A stretch of DNA of 64,000 nt. It comes from Plectosphaerella cucumerina (Eukaryota > Ascomycota > Sordariomycetes > Glomerellales > Plectosphaerellaceae). The notes beneath the pieces were generated by a model that saw only the letters and a list, made by a program, of their open reading frames with translations, had not been told where the DNA came from and did not search any database. Shown piece after piece: positions 1-8,441 of this stretch; the first letter of the stretch is position 1; each line of letters starts with the position of its first letter. Position numbers and translations under genes: made by a program. The stretch spans positions 5,890,001 through 5,954,000 of the forward strand of contig JAGPXD010000001.1 of assembly GCA_020746995.1 (NCBI GenBank), in the 5' to 3' direction.

Positions 1-1390
1 GCCTAGAGGGCGAAGAAAGCTTTCGGGTGCGAAAGGGCTATTGCAGAGTTGCTCCCTCATTCCCGAGCTTCCGAAATCCGGAACATCTTTGTACAGCGAC
101 ACAGCCGCGCAGCATGCCAACCAGTACAAGTGACGGATGGGCATAGCTGCCAGGTCCAAGTACCAGTGGACATGAATCACATGCTGCTTCCCAGGTTGGC
201 ACGAGGTTCCTCTTGCTCTTCGTATTCCCGGTGATCTCCTCTTGTCCCCTTTGTCGTCCGGATCAACGGCTGGGAGATCAGCCGGATGTTGGAGACGGGA
301 AGCGGCGCCCCGGCTTGGTGATATGTTTGCTCGCCATGGTCATGATGGGCAGACATCGTTTGGCGGAGGAGCACTTGCCGGTGGCGACTTTGTTCGACCG
401 CGGCGCAGCATTCAGAGTTGAACATGTCCACCTACCAGAGCCAAGTATTTCTCCTCCATGCCTGCACTGTCAGTTGCGTGCCGGTCCAACAGTGATGTGT
501 TGGCTAGTTCGGGCTGTCTGTCTTCTTAGGGTCCTGAAGGGGGGGCTGCTCCCGTCCGGCCCCGACACGGCCGGGGGCTCGCCGGCGCCGGCTCCGGATT
601 CTCCAGGGGGTGGGTGCGGGTGGCCTGACGGGGCGACCCCGCGCAAGGTGCAACGGTATTCGGTCGGAGAAAATGTCGGACTCTTGATCGGACGCGGACC
701 GGAGAGCAGCGCACAATTCTGTCGAGAGGGGGCCAGGTCAAATTTATTAGGGGCCTCAACGATATTTAAGTCGAGGAGTCCGAGTTGTGGTTGCTGAATT
801 CAGAGACCGAGGGGAAACAGGCGAGATAGAAGGCGTTAATCTTCGTGGTGCAGGCGGGAAACACAACACCAAGAGGCGGCTGTGGTGATGTCGGGGGATC
901 AGATCACCAACCCATTCCCGAGACATCCGCTCGTCCCCCTTGGCTGGTTCGAATGCACAGAGGACCAGAATCCCCTAGTTGCTATCGGATTGTCAGCTTC
1001 CATGGTGCTGTTGACACGAGTCCTCACCTGCAATCTGATACATACTTCGAGCCTCGCATCATCCTGATTGGCCTGTATCGTCAGGAAAGCTCGCACAATC
1101 TTTCGCAGAAAACGAGACGAGCAGATGATGCTGCAAAGGGAGACTTGGAAATGAACCAAGAAACGGTGCCGCGAGCTGTCGGGCGGCCCCACGTCGTGGA
1201 GAAGGTCGAGTCCAAGGAAGGGACGATCAAGTGTGGTCGCGTCACGTATAAGTGAGGAAGGCACCCCCCCTCTCTCTACTTTCCTGCCGTGCTGAGGTAC
1301 TGCCACCACCAAACACCGTCGCACCGCCGAAACTCGACACCCGGCATCCTCCTTCACATCTCCCGTCCCCCCCTCGACACAGTCCTCGCC
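1..1390 (+). promoter_or_regulatory. Upstream region of the maltase gene, no gene seen
   Basis: I see no reading frame here that resembles a protein; the open frames are short, overlap on both strands and mostly begin with non-ATG codons. A TATA-like TATAAG lies at 1247-1252, followed by a pyrimidine-rich stretch up to the start codon at 1391, which is the usual layout of a fungal core promoter. Several CGG triplets occur around 655-700, but their spacing does not convincingly match a known zinc-cluster site, so no regulator is assigned. Confidence 0.5.
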
Positions 1391-3378
1391 ATGACTCTCA
1401 ACGGTCGGGTCATTGGCAACGCCTCCGGCTCTGTCGCCGCATCCCAGCGCCGCAGCTGGTGGAAGGAGACGTCCGTCTACCAGATCTACCCCGCCTCCTT
1501 CCAAGACACGACCGGCACCGGTGTTGGAGACCTCAAAGGCATCATCTCCAGGGTCGACTACCTCCATGCTCTAGGCGTCGAGACCGTTTGGCTCTGTCCC
1601 ATCTTCGAGAGCCCTCAGGTCGACATGGGATACGACATCAGCAACTACCGTGTTATCGACCCCCAGTATGGCACCATTGAAGATGTCGATACCCTTCGCG
1701 ACGAGCTTCACAAGCGCGGCATGAAGCTTGTCCTCGACCTGGTCGTTAACCACACCAGCAACCAGCACGAGTGGTTTAAGCAGTCGCGCAGCTCAAAGGA
1801 CAGCCCCTATCGCGACTGGTATGTCTGGAAGAAGCCGCGCTACGACGCAGAGGGCCGCCGCCAGCCCCCGAACAATTGGACCGCTCACTTCCAGGGTGCG
1901 ACCCCCCCCCTCTAAATCCCCTGCGCGCCCGCTGTGTTCTCCATCGTCACCACCGCTAACGCCTGAAAGGCTCCGTTTGGGAATATGACGAGACCACCGA
2001 CGAGTATTACCTCCACCTCTTCGAGAAGGAGCAGCCTGACCTCAACTGGGAGAACCCCGATGTCCGCGCTGCGGTTCACGACATCATGCGCTTCTGGCTT
2101 GATCGCGGCTGCGACGGTTTCCGTCTCGATGTCATCAACTTCGTCAGCAAGGACCAGGCTTTCCCTGACAGCGTGCGCGAAGGCCACGCGAGGGGCTGGG
2201 AGCACTATGTTGCCGGGCCCCGCCTGCACGAGTATCTCCAGGGCGTCGGCGCCATCCTGCGCGAATACAACGCCTTCAGCGTTGGCGAGATGCCTGGCGT
2301 CTACGACACGGCGGAAATCATCAAGAGCGTCGGCGCCGACCGCGGCGAGTTGAGCATGATCTTCCACTTTGAGTTGTGAGCAGCACCCTCAAAAGGGGCA
2401 CACGAAGCCCCATCCTCGCCATCCACTCACCCACTAATACCACATCTTCCGCAGCGTCGATATCGATTGGGGCAACGGCGGAAAGTACACTTCGAGCTCT
2501 TGGGCACCTGCAGACCTCCGCAAGGGCGTCAACAAGTGGCAGCGCTTCATGATCGATAACGGCGGCTGGAACGCCTTGTATCTCGAGAACCACGACCAGC
2601 CCCGCGCCGTCACGCGTTTTGCCAGCGATGCCCCCGAGCACCGTGTCGCCAGCGCAAAGATGATCGCAATGTTCCAGGGCCTCCAGGCTGGCACGCCTTT
2701 CGTCTACCAGGGCCAGGAGTTGGGTATGCACAACGTGCCTACCGAGTGGTCTATGGATGAATACCAAGACGTCGACTGCCTGAACCACTGGCGGCAAGTT
2801 CCCCCCTTTCTGTGACTTTGTCCCCGTTGGGAAGTGGCAGAACTGACAGACTCGCCAGCTTACACAAGGACTCGGCCGACGAGGCCCTCAAGGCCACCCT
2901 CAAGGATGAGTACCAGCGCAAGTCCCGCGACAACGCCCGCACACCGATGCAGTGGACCGCCGGCCCGAACGCAGGTTTCACCGATGCCGGCGTGAAGCCG
3001 TGGATGCGCGTGCACCCCAACCACACTGAAATCAATGCCGAGGCGCAGACTGGGAACAAGTCCTCCGTCTATCACGCGTGGCGGGCTGTTCTGGAGATAA
3101 GGAAGAAGCATCTGGACGTCTTCGTCTACGGTGACTTTGGTCTCGTCGAGCCCGACCACCCTCAGGTCATCGCCTACTCGAGAACAGCCGCAGACGGTAC
3201 CACTGCCATTGTGGCTGCCAACTTCTCCGCAGAAAATGTCGAGTGGAACGGCCTCGCGGGATCGAACGTCGGTGAGGTCTTGGCGAGCAATGCCGGGAAG
3301 ACGGCCGAAAGCCTCGGGAACGGCTCGAAGCTAACACTGGGGCCTTATGAGGGCCTTGTGGTGTTGCTGAAGGCATAG
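1391..3378 (+). CDS. Alpha-glucosidase (maltase / oligo-1,6-glucosidase), GH13
   Basis: Predicted 589-residue cytosolic alpha-glucosidase that would hydrolyse maltose and short alpha-glucosides taken up by permeases. Exons are 1391-1895, 1970-2375, 2455-2793 and 2859-3378. The GH13 motifs are in order: a DLVVNH element near residues 114-120, the nucleophile Asp222 in GFRLDV, the acid/base Glu275 in GEMPG, and the transition-state stabiliser Asp351 in ENHDQ. A C-terminal beta domain follows. No signal peptide is visible, and the length is usual for fungal maltases. The start at 1391 has a CGCC context; an upstream in-frame codon would only add unconserved sequence. Introns 1 and 2 are GT-AG, but the phase of intron 3 (2794-2858) requires a GC donor (GCAAGT). 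A GT donor at 2812 would also keep phase but adds residues and leaves an intron of only 47 nt. No maltose regulator or permease is adjacent. Confidence 0.95.
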
Positions 3379-3504
3379 ATCATGGGAGAGGTAAAGGCAA
3401 AACATTATAGAGATAGATATGGGTTGGATATGATGACATTTCGCTACATAGACTTTGAAAACAGTTGCGATCTGGGGCATCAGAATCGCGAGAGTCTGCT
3501 CTTC

Positions 3505-5529
3505 CTAGAGGCTCGCTTCATCATCGCCGTTGCCAAGCTCCTTCTTTTCCAGATCGTCCAACATCACCTCGCGCTCCTTGACCACCTTTTCCACCCATTC
3601 CCAGTCAGACTCCTTTGCCGCGACGAGGCCCTTCCGGCGCTCTGCAAAGCCACTTTCGAGTCGGCGCATAGCGCTGAGCCTGCGTTCATCCGCGGCCGTT
3701 CGCTTTGTCTCAAGCTGGCCCAGGAGCACAGTGCACTCCTTGTCTCGCCATTCGCGCCACATCTTCCACTTTTCCTCCATCTGTTCTTTGTACCTTTCCA
3801 TCTTGACCTTGATCTTATCATCGGCCCCCTCTTGTCCGGCGTGCAGGTCGGATAGCTTCACGAAGTATTCGACCTCGGCGATTCCTTCCTCCATGGCTTT
3901 CTTGTCATGTTCGACCATGATATCGTCTTGCTTGGCACGCAGCTTTTCGTCGCCCTCGGCATTGAGCTTCGCCCTCTCCTCCTCGTGCTTTTGCTGCAGG
4001 TCCTGGGTGGATGTCTCGGACTCCTCTTCCAGCAACCGGGCGGCCAGTACTTGGTCCTCGTGGATCTGCTCTTTCTGAAACTTGTGTAGGTCCCCCAGGA
4101 TGATCCTGAGTCTGGAAAACCTGTCCTGGACTTTGATCTTCCTGACTTTCTCCTGGCGGAGACGCTCCTCCCGCTCGCGCTGCTGCCGCTCCTGCTCCAG
4201 CCTCTCCTGGAGGCGACGTTCCTCCTGCTCGCGCTGCAGCCTCTCTTCCTCCAGCCTCCGCACCTGTTGCTGCAGCTGTTCCTCTCTGCGGGCCAACTCT
4301 TGCTCGCGCTCGGCTACCTGCATTAAGGCCTCCCGCAGCTCCTCATCCTCCTCCTGTTCTTCCTGCTGCTTCGTGTGCCGCCGCCTGGTGGCTGCATTCT
4401 TCTTGTCCAACAAGTCGAGCATGTCGCATTCGCACGTCCTCCAGGGGGCTTTGCACACATAACAGAACTGGTAGCCGCAGCGGCACGTCATGTGCTGGCA
4501 AGCGTCGCCGTGCTCGACGATGGCATTGCACTCCGCGCACCGCACCCAGCCCTCCTCGTCGGCCAGAGCCTCCGTAGCCACGACGTCTGGGTCGTGAGGG
4601 CACTCTGCGTCAGGATGCGCCGGGCCGCGGCAGATGGTGCATGTCTTGTGGCGCTTCGGGCAGCGGGCGACGTTGTTGGCCTTGTCGATGTGTTTCGGGT
4701 CCACGAAGAGGCTGCACTTGGGGACGGAGCAGTAGACACGCTCCGAGCTGGGCAGGTACCACTCTTTACGTCGTTCATCGAACTTCTTGGCGAGGGCCTT
4801 TGGAATGTTGGAGCGAACCGTTTTGGAGGGTATGATGTTCTTGCAGCACTTGGGCGGCCATTGCTGCTCGTTCTCGCAGGCACCCTCGACAAGGCGCGCG
4901 AAGCAGTCACGACAGTAGTGGTGACATTCTGTCTTGATGGTCTTTTTGATGGGGACATCGTCGAGGCAAGAGACGCATTCCCTGAGACTTTTAGTACGGA
5001 ACATGTCAAGCAGCTATGGGTGGACTTACGCTGTGGGGATTTCTTTGCCGGCCGGTTGGGCGACAGAGTCGGCCTCAGTGGAGGATCCATCTTTGGCGGG
5101 TGTGTTGGCGTTATTTATGAGATGTAAGTCCGTCTTGGTCTCGGCTCCGAGAGCTGCCTGTTCCTTCTGCTCCAGCTTCGCGGCGTACTCCTGTCTCTTG
5201 GCGTTTTCCTCCTCAACAAAGCGGTCCTTGACTCTTTGGATAGAAGATGCGATAACCTCGAGCAGGATATCGTCTTCGATCTGGGCGGCGAACGAAAGAG
5301 CTTCGGGAACGTCGTGTTTAACTTCCGGGGGACGCGAAGGGGGCGGCACGGGTTTTCTGGGAATCCTGTGGGCGGTTACTGCCTGCGGCCGCTGCTGAGT
5401 TGACGTCGAGACGGTATGGGTGGGAGCTTGATCGAGAGTTTTGAGGTTTGCCGGGCTGCTCAGCGTCATTGCTGGTGCTTTTTTCCTCTTCAAGTCCTTC
5501 AAGGACCTCAACCACATTGCGGGCGCCAT
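3505..5529 (-). CDS. RBR-type (RING1-IBR-RING2) E3 ubiquitin ligase with long coiled coil
   Basis: Predicted 658-residue RING-between-RING ubiquitin ligase, with exons 5529-5030 and 4981-3505. The 48-nt intron has a GTAAGT donor, a TACTAA branch and a CAG acceptor. Residues 1-165 are a mostly disordered N-terminus with a short helical stretch. RING1 begins at Cys169 (CVSC) and is followed by an IBR-like Cys/His cluster at about 240-295. RING2 runs from about 315 to 353, and its GDAC-QHM motif places the expected catalytic cysteine, which forms the thioester with ubiquitin, at Cys328. From about 375 to 450 a Glu/Arg/Gln-rich stretch is a clear coiled coil, and charged helices continue to the end. 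The C-terminal extension is much longer than in minimal RBR ligases. Substrate is unknown. The start codon has a strong ACCATGG context. It is convergent with the maltase, 126 nt away. Confidence 0.9.
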
Positions 5530-6266
5530 GGTTGCGAGGAAAGAAGAGCTCGCTCTAGTTCTATAGCCAGTTCCGAGTCAACCTCGCGAGAGGATCTCTG
5601 GGCTGATAGTTACAGAAGTAGAGTCGAATTAGTTCTGCGTCCTTGTGCACAGTGACGGCGTCAGTGTAGGAAATGTTGGGCCATGAACGACGGGACAAAA
5701 CGAAGGGCGCGGGAGCATAATATTTGTAGGTGAACCAGCTCAGCCTCAAAAACTCTGTAGAGCCCCTCGTGTCGTTGGCGCCTGCTGGGCTTGCGCCCCT
5801 TTGGGCCACCTCTCGAGGCATCAGGAGTTTTGTTGGATGGAATTGCCATGGACGCAGCCGCTGGCGCCTCGGTGAGTCCCCGGGCTGTCGACAGAGAGAA
5901 AACCTGGTTATGGAGCGGCAGTGTGTGTGTTTCAAACGAGGCCAGACTGCTTGCCCCATCGTGGCGTCGGGTCGCATGATGAGGGCGTCCCGCGGGATAG
6001 ACATGCGGTGGAGATGGCGGAAATGCGGTTGTGCTGAGAAGGCCAGCCAATTTCGGGGTTCAAGTCAAGTAAGCCTGGGGCGCAGCAACGAGCGGCTGAA
6101 TCAACCTAGGCCGACGGGTTGAAGCAGCATAATGCCGTTCAGAACGCCCCAGACGCTTCAAAGGTGCACGTTGCAAAGGGAAAGGGTAATGATGAAACAC
6201 AACGTCGAGTCAATTTCCAACTTACACTTGCTAAATGTCCTCGAGCTTCGTGATGAATGGGTCTCC
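5530..6266. other. Intergenic, RBR ligase promoter and FAH-family 3' flank
   Basis: About 740 nt between the 5' end of the RBR ligase gene and the 3' end of the FAH-family gene, both on the minus strand. Short overlapping open frames on both strands show no recognisable family. The part next to 5529 should hold the RBR promoter. I see no strong TATA box. Confidence 0.4.
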
Positions 6267-7361
6267 CTAGATCTTGGCCTTGACCGTGCCAAACTCGACC
6301 TTGTTGGTGATGGATCCAACGCCCTCCAGACCGACCTCGACAACGTCGCCGTCCTTGAGCCAAACGGGCGGCTTGCGACCCATGCCAACACCCTCGGGGC
6401 TTTTCACGAGTCAGCATCACTTGTGGTCAGCCAGGAGAAGGGCGGCACTTACGTTCCGGTGAAGATGAGGTCGCCCGGCTGCAGGGTGGTGCCCTGGCTG
6501 AGGAAGGAGATTGTCTTCCTGACGCCGAAGATCTGGTCGCGCGTCGAGCTGTCCTGCTTGGTCTCGCCGTTGACCTTCGTCCAGATCCTGAGGTTCTGCG
6601 CGTCCTTGATGGCCTGCTGGGTGACGATGCCGGGGCCGTAGGGCGCCCAACCGTCGAAGCCCTTGCCGAGCGACCACTGGCCGCCGCCGTGCTTGATCTG
6701 CCAGTCGCGGTGCGAGACGTCGTTGCCGACGGCGTAGCCGAGAACGTAGTCGAGGGCGTCTTCCTCTGACACGTCCGAGGCCTGCTTGCCGACGACGATG
6801 ACGAGCTCGCACTCGTAGTCAAGCGTGCTTCCCGTCTGGGCCTTGGGGTGCACGGGGATGGGCTCGCCAGTTCCAGAGAGAGACGTCGCCGGCTTGTACT
6901 GAGAGGGGAGGTGTCAGCTGGGAGTGGATGGCTTGGTGGTTGTAGCGGCCAGACTTACGAAAAGCACGGGGAACTTGGGGATGGGCAGGTTGGTCTGCAT
7001 CTACATGTCAGTCTCTCGAGACTACCTCCCCAGTGCGGAGATGGCCGCGTCTCACCTCGATGGCATGCTTCTCGTAGTTCATTCCCAAGCAGCGCACAGT
7101 CCGCACATCCTCGGGGGCCAGGGGCGCCAGCAGCAGCCTGATATCGGCCACCTTCTCCGTCACCTCGTGCTTTCCGAAGACGCTGCCGGTGATGATACGA
7201 GCCTGCTTGGCCTTGCCAATGTCGGTCTCACCCGACGGCAGGATGGCATCGCCGTAATACGTGCGGCCATCCTTGGCCAGGAAGCGGACTAGTCTCTGGA
7301 AGGAGTGTCAGTTTGGAGTGGGAACGTCTCGTGAACGCGCACTTACGGTGAACTCGGGCAT
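6267..7361 (-). CDS. Fumarylacetoacetate hydrolase (FAH) family protein
   Basis: Predicted 289-residue member of the FAH superfamily (FAHD1/FAHD2-like acylpyruvase or 2-keto-diacid decarboxylase fold). Five exons: 7361-7347, 7295-7056, 6994-6959, 6898-6453 and 6399-6267. The first exon encodes only MPEFT and the third only twelve residues. Family signatures are CLGMNYEKHA in the N-terminal half, the metal-binding acidic region with DYECEL, the GYAVGNDVSHRDWQ helix, and the GTPEGVGMG loop split by the last intron. The catalytic domain is a full-length, metal-dependent FAH fold. True fumarylacetoacetase of tyrosine breakdown is longer, so this is more likely a FAHD-type hydrolase or decarboxylase of uncertain substrate. 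No mitochondrial targeting peptide is obvious. It is divergent from SDHAF1; FAHD1 proteins act as oxaloacetate decarboxylases, so the neighbourhood is suggestive but not proof of a functional link. Confidence 0.93.
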
Positions 7362-7740
7362 GATGGTGTAGTGTAGTTGAGGCTCAGGATCGTCTGGAAA
7401 CTCAATTGAAAGGTAGAGGTGAACGAGTTGACTGCACACACGATGCTCTCATTTACAACCCCAATGATGGCATTCGTCGGATCCACGTCCGATAGACCGG
7501 AGCTCCTTCGGCATCTTTGCCGAACCGGGGGTCACCGTTGGCGAGTTCAAGCCGTACTTGGTCTGTGCACCATTCTGGTCGGGAGCATCAGGAAGCTGCT
7601 GACATAACACAGCCGGGCGCTCCTTCCTCGGCCACGGTTGATCCGTCCTACACATCTGGCACACCGAGCTTGCCGAAGACCACGACCATCAAGTGTCAAC
7701 CACGTCCCACCAACCTGACTCTCTCTCTCTCCTTCCGAAC
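7362..7740. promoter_or_regulatory. Divergent promoter between FAH-family gene and SDHAF1
   Basis: A 379-nt head-to-head interval between the FAH-family gene (minus) and the SDHAF1 gene (plus). The side next to 7741 is pyrimidine-rich (CTCTCTCTCTC just before the start). No coding frame is supported. Shared regulation is possible but only inferred from the geometry. Confidence 0.5.
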
Positions 7741-8139
7741 ATGGCAGCAGGAAAGAGAGGCCTATCCGGCCTTCAGAAGGAAGTGCTCGGTCTCTACCGG
7801 CAGTGTCTGCGAGGCATCCGCGAGAAGCCCGAGGTAAGACCTCGGTCTCGGAAGACGTCATGACTGCAGCTGCTGCGTCTGTGTGCCGCTCACAATGTTG
7901 ACCCGTTGCAGGCCGCTCGCCCTCATTTCCTGACATTCACAAAGTCAGTCATCCTCCGAGGCGTTCCGGTTTTGTTCTCGGCCGCAATTGGAACTAAGCT
8001 AACACCGCCGCATAGAAATGAGTTCAGGAAGAGTCTAAGTGTCGACAAGAAGGATTTTGCGGCCATCGAGTTCCTGCTCCGAAAGGGCCGGAGGCAACTC
8101 GAGGTTTACTCGTCTCCCGGAATCAGGGACGTCCGGTAG
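7741..8139 (+). CDS. SDHAF1: Succinate dehydrogenase assembly factor 1, LYR-motif protein
   Basis: Predicted 82-residue mitochondrial-matrix protein that helps mature the iron-sulfur subunit of succinate dehydrogenase (complex II). Exons are 7741-7833, 7912-7943 and 8016-8139. The LYR tripeptide is at residues 18-20 (GLYRQCLR), followed by the conserved FLTFTKNEFRK segment assembled across intron 2 and by the C-terminal LLRKGRRQLE and PGIRDVR elements typical of SDHAF1/Sdh6. Length matches the family (about 80-120 residues). Intron 2 contains a perfect GCTAAC branch site 15 nt before the CATAG acceptor. The 32-nt middle exon makes the gene easy to miss with simple ORF calling. The start has few alternatives because the LYR helix begins within 20 residues. 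Confidence 0.92.
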
Positions 8140-8441
8140 CGACCGTGGCCTCGATCCTTCCCGGGCCTGGCATTTGAGCTTCTTGTTGCACAACCGAGAC
8201 CCAAGTTGACAGCTCCTTCCCCGTCATGCGTGATGGCGAAGTCACCAGCATTAGATGCCATGCCGCATCGTGCGAGTTCAACACTCTTCTTGCCCATTTC
8301 TTGTACTACCACCGATACCTCATCTCCTACAATACCCAAGCACGAGCATTCCAGATTCTTTAATGCATCCAGTAGCCGTCAGCACTTCATCTTCCCGCTC
8401 CATCCTGCAACGACCCATCGCTACCCCTCGAACTATGGACC

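Noticed and set aside
540..700. CGG-rich cluster as an AmyR/MalR-type operator for the maltase gene
   Set aside because: The spacing between CGG triplets (9 rather than 8 bases) does not fit the AmyR site, and single triplets are frequent in GC-rich DNA.
935..960. GGTTCGAATGC resembling a tRNA B box
   Set aside because: No acceptor, D or anticodon stems can be formed around it on either strand.
3379..3855. In-frame open extension after the maltase TAG, a possible stop-loss readthrough
   Set aside because: It overlaps the coding sequence of the convergent RBR ligase, so the open frame is expected from that gene's composition; the maltase is already full length.
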